Shown: positions 44,801-48,954 of the stretch, piece after piece
How the letters are laid out: every line of letters starts with the position of its first letter
How positions within the stretch are numbered: position 1 is the first letter of the stretch
Source: a virus
Strand: one strand, 5' to 3'
Length of the DNA: 48,954 nucleotides
IMG/VR virus record: IMGVR_UViG_3300021960_000121
Span: 1-48,954 of that record
Notes under the pieces: model-generated
The model's input: only the letters and a program-made list of their open reading frames with translations
Databases searched by the model: none
What the model was told of the DNA's origin: nothing
Made by a program: the position numbers and the translations under genes

Positions 44801-45661
44801 TTGTTGAATTTTACCATTCTGAATAGAAATTAATTGAATAAAGTTTTTGGTATCAGAACCACCATACTCTCTTTTCTTAAACACAAGGGTCGTTTTATAT
44901 CGATCTGCGCCTGGCGAATTATAGTTTTGTGTGCCTTGGGCGTTATCTAAAAGACTAGGATCGTCATTTGCACTAATCACTTGTTCTTGAATTTCTAAAC
45001 CAATTCTATATGATGGCGAATTTGTATACTTATCAAGAATAATTTTTTGATCTTGCACAACCACCATATGTTTTTGTACATAGTAAATACCACTTTCGAT
45101 AAACGCAATGGAACCCGTACCAATAGGTGTTTCTTCTACTGGTCTTACAATACAACTATAATCTGATTGATTTGTAGATGATATCGTTGTTAAAATTTCA
45201 TTAGGTAAAAATGAAATACTATCTCCGTCCGCAAAACTGACTGATGACGGGTCTGATGGATTTGCACCAGTTGTATACTTTACATAAATTGTGTCGGGGT
45301 CATCTGTTGTTTCAGTGCCAGTTGCACCAACTGCGTGTACAATAATACCTTGTACACCAGAAATAGAACCAGTAACAGTTCTACCTATAAAATCTGTAGG
45401 ACTGATATAGGAATTTGCACCATTTAAATCAATCTTTACATATGTTGCACTAATATCTACTGCAGATTGTCCAGGCACCACCATTGCACCTTCTTTGAAG
45501 AAATGGTCTGCCATGTTTGCAATTTGTTGTTGCAAAGTAGTTTGGATTTGAGTAAGTTCACGCGCCTGTACAGAATGGCCTGGCTTGAATAAAATTCTCA
45601 AATAGCCTGTATTTACATCATAATCATCGTAATACGGTGTTACATTAAAATTTGTAGCCAT
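38894..45661 (-). CDS. Giant DUF4815-type virion structural protein
   Basis: 2255 residues, by far the largest gene here. The N-terminus (MATNFNVTPYYDDYDVNTGY then LRILFKPGHSVQARELTQIQ) is a clear DUF4815 signature, a family found in large baseplate/tail proteins of T4-like marine phages. Later segments fit other known phage structural motifs: FIRERSIFFHGTRMKPNTKV then YPFFDDVDVSEFC in the middle, and a beta domain with ITSVDLFFSTKDEGIPVTLQ and RETVNGYPGQKILPFGE in the C-terminal third. The end (FIGFGVKIVLRSKNSSIVPR) is beta-rich. It follows gp8 by 31 nt with no promoter between, so it is probably expressed with gp8 and may build the outer baseplate, where T4 has gp9 and gp10. That equivalence is inferred from order alone. 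Confidence 0.93.
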   Translation of the reverse strand: MATNFNVTPYYDDYDVNTGYLRILFKPGHSVQARELTQIQTTLQQQIANMADHFFKEGAMVVPGQSAVDISATYVKIDLNGANSYISPTDFIGRTVTGSISGVQGIIVHAVGATGTETTDDPDTIYVKYTTGANPSDPSSVSFADGDSISFLPNEILTTISSTNQSDYSCIVRPVEETPIGTGSIAFIESGIYYVQKHMVVVQDQKIILDKYTNSPSYRIGLEIQEQVISANDDPSLLDNAQGTQNYNSPGADRYKTTLVFKKREYGGSDTKNFIQLISIQNGKIQQKVRSTDYAVLEETLARRTFDESGDYTVSPFKLDIRALFNENSNRGVFTMKDFEFDTEVDAKNQAYDRFSEYSGMVDGVLDVGLAHTVGPIERAAYPDQDLDTTGEKFYPGRTHADLVYALQQNLSLGLEAGKAYVRGYEIETLATTFVDYKRSRDDIQKNNEYLTAKLGTYVYVTDNMTLPFINEEVLFTNLNTNGPDFVTIDDSFTVTTYAYSPEADFSDANNTLGHDVVATAKVKYVEHYKNAQVNDFLQGDWNGTNASVETGIWKVYLYDFKFQKNPLTTKDYTINDVRSLVSKEKVGTGALQTYRFTSNVLSDYSVIDQNQDFANKNILVSEYEDRKVRGIVYDFNATRSSALVKMLGSGNFTSDDAALLTPRQFKPNEILKEITFTSTGGTTNLFNSLANYRYIDNGARILNKQVIFDGDGSSIVDTYADYVKTVRFIDDVSGNETIDTSYTVQREINAQVINPDGGQPRVVIELSPNVAETFGTYNSDYYFLVKPPTDDANVGGIESIASEDVQISISGKTLTITNLSVASVGQSVKLFIPIIKTEAVEKQKRLIEDVVITPYSLINGVGNFTEVGKTFVSSPSSDTFEADILYTSLNASGDIPETFQDAQGYDLSLADLQLQHSDIHELKKIYDTCNVNTIAYQTNVDGTFKLIVEMTAEELLFALSAWNYYEETGADPFTDTTENAPFRQDILDLIESGGTPVPASGGVPSKIVDVTNRYTFDNGMRPGVLNLGNVTLKRGQSICAGRPIIVYSYFEHSAGDYASVDSYTHANSGLTYGEIGEFNSSRLSDVLDFRPATIYEANDGTTESKLRGYSKISTSGEYPLDNTYVICDYRQYLARKDKVFVDKIGNFKVKYGSSSLTPEYPEDPDDGMVLYRLQASPYTATVQDVKAEMVDNKRYTMRDIGALETRIKSLEYYTSLSLLEKETKDMQITDENGMDRFKNGFVVEPFTGHNIGDVFDPEYNCSIDSVSGQLRPRFAEKNTNMKFRYNDSSHYSDHDGVLLLPYEDVMVINQDKSSKTVNVNPFAIFTFRGSIKLTPASDEWRDVNRQPDLTINREGQFDNIQFLANEMGVLGTEWNNWQTAWTGTEVTGNTQFNDFMRGPGIRRVTGRNETIQTTNNQTRTGITTELVPRVTTENMGDRVVNTEIVPFIRERSIFFHGTRMKPNTKVYPFFDDVDVSEFCVAAQTHTVGSMTQSANNFINDNEQKWISEAGEMTLTGDTSGHQTNVFGLEYVDTNSVRFFVVDNMDNKNYTTLERMYLRDARGNSIRVGNYQSGEGVSVDNKVLKTNDLGQVRGIFNLPNTDNIRFRTGDRIFRLTDQPNNSDDTDTNAQTNYTAKGTIETRQQTILSTRTAEIVQRNISDTRTLQNTTTRRVVESDTGWYDPLAETILIEEDGGAYITSVDLFFSTKDEGIPVTLQLRETVNGYPGQKILPFGEKTLYPNQVQISDDGSLPTNFRFDCPVYVQDSTEYCIVVLADTQGYRCHVSRLGEEALDGSGIISEQPYAGVFFKSQNASTWTADQMEDLKFKVYRAKFDNSKKSTLYFANEDYDSLGSEENRILLGTDSMELTANSHIVTFHAIDHGCIGTDFHENHNYVQITGFKDNALFGGTDSTNSLSGAQLNGIHKVLSTTLDSFSIDMRNVKYNETTIDFNNKTYSAATGTNVMPATSGRFSPVGVDGFLPYLNSNIKYDLMMPIVQNVQLPGTNIQYKFKSISGASQDGDQIAGVKDSNWSTMVPNSNITFNAPRMISSRFNEQQFNSGNAINKKSLVYEIDMYSESDNLSPQVDTQRCSAILVSNRTNSPQWTSDVDVNGIQTDTNLASGNIGHVYTGFVSELESTGGSVDATYITREIQLAQPSKSMKIVITANRPADTDIDLYYKTKSSDSLEYRKLPYTFIERPDGYGIPANSISDFREFEYDIRDIEEFIGFGVKIVLRSKNSSIVPRVSDLRIVALAT

Positions 45662-45692
45662 GTTTTCTCTCTTGTTCTAGATACTACTTAAA

Positions 45693-47387
45693 TTAGAATT
45701 CAAAGACAACTTTAATATCTTCGATTTGGTCGACAGCACGCGAAACTGGTTGTCTGTTTTCTATGTATAATACTTTTCCAGTACCAGTATCGATATCAAA
45801 AATTGTCTGTCCTGCAGTACCATAATTAGGATGTTTTGGGCCTCTATAAGAAGTACCGTATGCAAGTTTATCTGTATATTCATCAACTGGATCACTTAAA
45901 ATAACAATTTGTCTGAATACTGATCTATCTCCAGTTACAGGGAATACAGATTCTGTAACATTTGTTACACCATCTTCTGATCTTGTATCTTGTTCATCAT
46001 ATTCTAGTTTGAGTGCAACCATCGCATAATAACCACCCAATTCTTCAACTGCGTTAAATCCATGTCCAGTTGTAGGCGAAATGATTGGTTTTGCTTTACA
46101 TGCAGACACACTAGATGATGATACATTTCCTGCCGAGACAGTTGCGGTTGCGTTAGTGTATCCTGTACCTTTATTGGTAATCATTACTTTTTTAATTTGG
46201 TCGCCCTGAGTAATTCCATATGCAGTAAATCCTGTACCATCACCATTAATTTCAACATCTGGTGCAATAACAATACTACCAGAACCACCCTCTCCCTCTA
46301 GAAATGCATTTTCAATTGTGATTGTTGCAACATTGGTAGAAGTATTAAAATTCCAATTACTAATTTTTCTTTGTACTGGAGTAGTCGCACCAGTTTTTGT
46401 AAATACTACTGCATAACCAGTATAATCATTTGTTGCGAGTGCAGTTGCAGTTCCAGATAAGGTTACTGCAAAACTTAAAGTGCCCTCTGCAACTGTTGAA
46501 TTGGATTGATTAATATTTTGATAATATCCAGAACCACCAGCATGGCCACTATTTACATTATCATCAGTAATTTTAACCCAATCAATTCCACCAGAATTTG
46601 CGATTGCATTTTGTTTAATTTGCCACTGTACATAATCAGCAGTCGCGGCATTTGGTTCTGCAGTCAAAAACTTAACAGGTACATAATCCTTTGTCAAGAA
46701 TTTTAATGATGCATCTAAATCTACAGAATACATATATTTCCATGCATAACCATCACCAGTTTCAATAATTGCATTTGTTGGTGTACCAGTTGGTTTTACT
46801 GTAGATTTACCAGGCTGCACACCAACTGCAGCATCTTTCCAACTAGTATTATTGATACATTTATAAACATTGAACTGGTTGTTGCCTTCTGTCAAGATAT
46901 ATCCATTAGGAATAATTTCTTCTACGTTGTCATGTTCATACATTGTGTATTGGGTATCAGTATTCCAATCAATTCTAGGAATTGCAAGAGAGATTGTGTC
47001 TGCAGAAACTTTCTTGAGTGCCAATAGATCAGATTTTGTTGTATTATGATATCCGACAGAATCTTCTGGAGTTGGTGGATTACTGTCATCATCCCAAGAT
47101 GAATACTTACCAATACCCATGTAAAGATTGTTGAAAAGTGACCTGTTGTAGAATGCCCAAGAGACACCCCCATCAGTTACAATACCTGACAAATGAGTTG
47201 GTGGCACTGTACCAGAAACCCCACCACCATCTGGTCCTACTGCAACATACAAATTTGAATTGTGCAAAACAACATCACCCTCATTGTAGGAATTACTTTC
47301 TTTCCACAATGGTGATTGTTCATTAATAGATTCAATGAACTGCTGTGCATTGAAAATTCTAAGTTTGTTGGTAATAATAGCAGACAT
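45693..47387 (-). CDS. 8: Baseplate wedge subunit gp8
   Basis: 564 residues against 334 in T4. The match is recognisable by eye: YSSWDDDSNPPTPEDSVGYH near the N-terminus, IPRIDWNTDTQYTMYE, GDGYAWKYMYSVDLDASLKF, and a C-terminus KVLYIENRQPVSRAVDQIED then IKVVFEF, corresponding to T4 gp8 IYMENRPPIIMAMDQTEEIN. Compared with T4 it carries an extra N-terminal display segment (YNEGDVVLHNSNLYVAVGPD) and an inserted central region with SGGIDWVKITDDNVN and KKVMITNKGTGYTNATATVS. In T4, gp8 dimers join the wedge with gp10, gp7, gp53, gp6 and gp25. Start supported by AAAGGG about 10 nt upstream and a late promoter at 47429. Confidence 0.93.
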   Translation of the reverse strand: MSAIITNKLRIFNAQQFIESINEQSPLWKESNSYNEGDVVLHNSNLYVAVGPDGGGVSGTVPPTHLSGIVTDGGVSWAFYNRSLFNNLYMGIGKYSSWDDDSNPPTPEDSVGYHNTTKSDLLALKKVSADTISLAIPRIDWNTDTQYTMYEHDNVEEIIPNGYILTEGNNQFNVYKCINNTSWKDAAVGVQPGKSTVKPTGTPTNAIIETGDGYAWKYMYSVDLDASLKFLTKDYVPVKFLTAEPNAATADYVQWQIKQNAIANSGGIDWVKITDDNVNSGHAGGSGYYQNINQSNSTVAEGTLSFAVTLSGTATALATNDYTGYAVVFTKTGATTPVQRKISNWNFNTSTNVATITIENAFLEGEGGSGSIVIAPDVEINGDGTGFTAYGITQGDQIKKVMITNKGTGYTNATATVSAGNVSSSSVSACKAKPIISPTTGHGFNAVEELGGYYAMVALKLEYDEQDTRSEDGVTNVTESVFPVTGDRSVFRQIVILSDPVDEYTDKLAYGTSYRGPKHPNYGTAGQTIFDIDTGTGKVLYIENRQPVSRAVDQIEDIKVVFEF

Positions 47388-47428
47388 TTTTATAATACCC
47401 TTTATAGATTAATTTTTTTTGTTTCTTT

Positions 47429-47436
47429 TATTTATA
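47429..47436 (-). promoter_or_regulatory. Late promoter TATAAATA
   Basis: TATTTATA on the plus strand, in the 62-base gap between the window-edge gene and gp8, 41 nt upstream of the gp8 ATG. AAAGGG is in the leader. Likely drives gp8 and the DUF4815 gene. Confidence 0.82.
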
Positions 47437-47449
47437 AGATTTTTTTGTG

Positions 47450-48954
47450 TCAAATCTGTTGCAACTCTTTTAATTCCGCAAAACTTGTAGGTTCAGTAGA
47501 ATATTGTTGAATAATTGTTTCATGAGTGATGTTTGTGCGCGTATTATATTTGGTCATTACATCATCAATACTTTCTAAATATAGATTATTATCAACACTT
47601 TGTGGTGTTTGATTAAATTTCATTCTTTCAATTGATGCGAAAGTCATACCAGATAATAAAGGTCCGTCGACTCCTGCAGTATCCTTAGATATAACTAAAT
47701 GTTTAGGCATCAGATTTACGTGTGCATCTAACACTGCGCGATAAGATTTGTCGTAACTTGCCATTATATTTTGTATTGTTTCTTGTTGCCAGTCATGATC
47801 TGTACCATCAGTAACACCTAAATACTGATTATTTCCATATGTTGGAACCATTCCAAAGGTATTATCTCCATTTGGATTTTGCATAATAGTATGTTGAGTA
47901 CCCTTCATATTAATATTATTGAATTCTCCATCAAATCCATAGTAGTCCAAATATGGAGAACCCTGTGCCTCTTCATACGGACTAAATCTATATCTAACAA
48001 GATTATCAAATGGGAATATTGCAGAAAAATTAAATTTGAACCTTTCCAGTGATTTATAAGTACTACCACTATCTGGCAATTCCTTTGGTTGAATTTTCAC
48101 AATAAACTTTTCATCTCTTGGATTCGCGCCGTCTCTGATTGAACCAATCCAAGAACTATTTACTCTTTCAACATTACCCCTAGTTTTCTTATCCCATCTA
48201 AACTCTATATTATTTAGTGGACTTTCATTGGGTAAATTTAGATAACTATTTTCTAAAACAACTCCAAACATAATAGTATTGTTCACACTATCTTCCACTG
48301 CACTAATAATTTTATATTTTGCCCAAGGCCTTGTAGATTTCCATTCATCATCTACAATATTTTTTTCAGATATATTGTAGATTGTAAATGTTCTTTCTAA
48401 TATTTCACCACCATAAAAAAATGAATAATCCTTACCAGAACCATCTAACTGATTTAATCCAACATATTTAACTTCGTTCCAAGTGGTTGCGTTTGTAAAC
48501 CCATCTCCTAATAGGACATATCTGCCAGAACCAGTATCTACTGACTGTCCAGCTGGAGTATCATCACCTACTCCATATAATTCATTCATTGCAGATTGTC
48601 TATTGTTGTATACAATAGTATAACCATGTGACATGATATCATTAGAGTTTTGGGGATCTGTGTCTTGTCCTGTCCATACACCCAACCCATCCATGTTTTT
48701 AACTGTGACATCAACATTCTTGATAATCTCATAGAACAAGAATAGGTATGCATCTTTCAGTCTTTTACCTTCGACTTTGGATAGTAGTGTTAATTCACCA
48801 AACATCATCATACCAGCTGGGTGGATAACTTTTTTAACAATATCTCTCCACTCATCAATAACTCTACCAACTTGAATTACATAGGAATAATCCTGCCATA
48901 GATAACTATCATGTATTCTATTATTATCCGATAAGAAACCTTGGTCTGAAACAA
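47450..48954 (-). CDS. Virion structural protein in the gp7 position, N-terminus beyond window
   Basis: The frame stays open upstream of the ATG at 48811 to the window edge (visible residues include SDQGFLSDNNRIHDSYLWQD, YSYVIQVGRVIDEWRDIVKK and VIHPAGMMMFGEL), so that ATG is internal and the gene is 5'-truncated. About 500 residues are seen. The QDYSYVIQVG...W.D.VKK.IHPAG..MFGE segment is a conserved motif of large structural proteins in T4-like marine phages. The rest has no motif I can name; it includes GEILERTFTIYNISEKNIVD, a proline-rich surface region, and a C-terminal tail EPTSFAELKELQQI. It sits directly before gp8, where T4 has gp7, a baseplate wedge component. Homology to gp7 is not shown by the visible part; a baseplate role is inferred from order. 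Confidence 0.85.
   Translation of the reverse strand, partial: VSDQGFLSDNNRIHDSYLWQDYSYVIQVGRVIDEWRDIVKKVIHPAGMMMFGELTLLSKVEGKRLKDAYLFLFYEIIKNVDVTVKNMDGLGVWTGQDTDPQNSNDIMSHGYTIVYNNRQSAMNELYGVGDDTPAGQSVDTGSGRYVLLGDGFTNATTWNEVKYVGLNQLDGSGKDYSFFYGGEILERTFTIYNISEKNIVDDEWKSTRPWAKYKIISAVEDSVNNTIMFGVVLENSYLNLPNESPLNNIEFRWDKKTRGNVERVNSSWIGSIRDGANPRDEKFIVKIQPKELPDSGSTYKSLERFKFNFSAIFPFDNLVRYRFSPYEEAQGSPYLDYYGFDGEFNNINMKGTQHTIMQNPNGDNTFGMVPTYGNNQYLGVTDGTDHDWQQETIQNIMASYDKSYRAVLDAHVNLMPKHLVISKDTAGVDGPLLSGMTFASIERMKFNQTPQSVDNNLYLESIDDVMTKYNTRTNITHETIIQQYSTEPTSFAELKELQQI

Noticed and set aside
45693-47387. Reading the gp8 protein as two fused genes because it is 230 residues longer than T4 gp8
   Set aside because: Motifs matching T4 gp8 are spread from near the N-terminus to the last residue in one frame, so the extra length is insertions, not a fusion of separate genes.
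48809-48811. ATG at 48811 as the true start of the right-most gene
   Set aside because: The frame remains open upstream to the window edge and encodes a well-formed protein segment (QDYSYVIQVG...HPAG), so the gene is cut by the edge and this Met is internal.

Overview
The window looks like an internal piece of the late structural gene block of a large, AT-rich, T4-like marine myovirus (cyanomyovirus or pelagimyophage type). Three things support this. A baseplate wedge gp8 homologue ends in a T4-like C-terminus (IENRQP...DQIEDIKVVFEF). It is followed by a giant DUF4815-type virion protein. Short intergenic gaps repeatedly carry NATAAATA, the late promoter motif of T4-like phages. Every supported gene lies on the minus strand, so transcription runs from high to low coordinates. 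Both ends cut through a gene. I see no RNA genes, integrase, IS element, CRISPR array or metabolic gene, and no gene-free gap over 100 bases. The host cannot be read from this window.

Layout in transcription order (right to left). (1) 48954-38894: C-terminal part of a gp7-position virion protein, gp8 baseplate wedge, and a 2255-residue DUF4815-type protein. (2) 38882-34391: a small coiled-coil protein, a fibre protein, an 842-residue protein with a PA14-like C-terminus, and a 198-residue protein. (3) 34355-25549: three consecutive members of a paralogous family of large structural proteins, each behind its own late promoter, closed by a strong terminator. (4) 25459-18993: a very acidic protein with nine 14-residue repeats, a 1039-residue unknown, and a PAAR spike-tip domain fused to a CHAP/NlpC-like cysteine peptidase. 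(5) 18974-14832: a fibre protein with two PKD-like domains and a 314-residue structural protein. (6) 14754-10312: the fourth member of the paralogous family and a minimal 127-residue fibre protein. (7) 10248-7672: a long fibre with an embedded cupredoxin domain that keeps a His/Cys/His/Met ligand set, closed by a second terminator. (8) 7590-1: two small proteins, a fibre protein, three adhesin-like genes with a shared N-terminal module, an orphan protein, and a fourth, very large member of that module family that starts at TTG and runs off the left edge.

How it works together (inference): right-hand genes build the baseplate wedge and periphery, the PAAR-peptidase protein is the puncturing tip, and the left part is a fibre/adhesin region where conserved anchors carry changing tips (LamG-like, possible propeller, repeats). 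About eleven NATAAATA sites and two bidirectional hairpins split the region into roughly a dozen late transcription units. The points most worth follow-up are the cupredoxin tail fibre, the PAAR-peptidase fusion, the tandem adhesin array with its TTG-started member, the four-copy large-protein family, and the 42-bp coding repeat.
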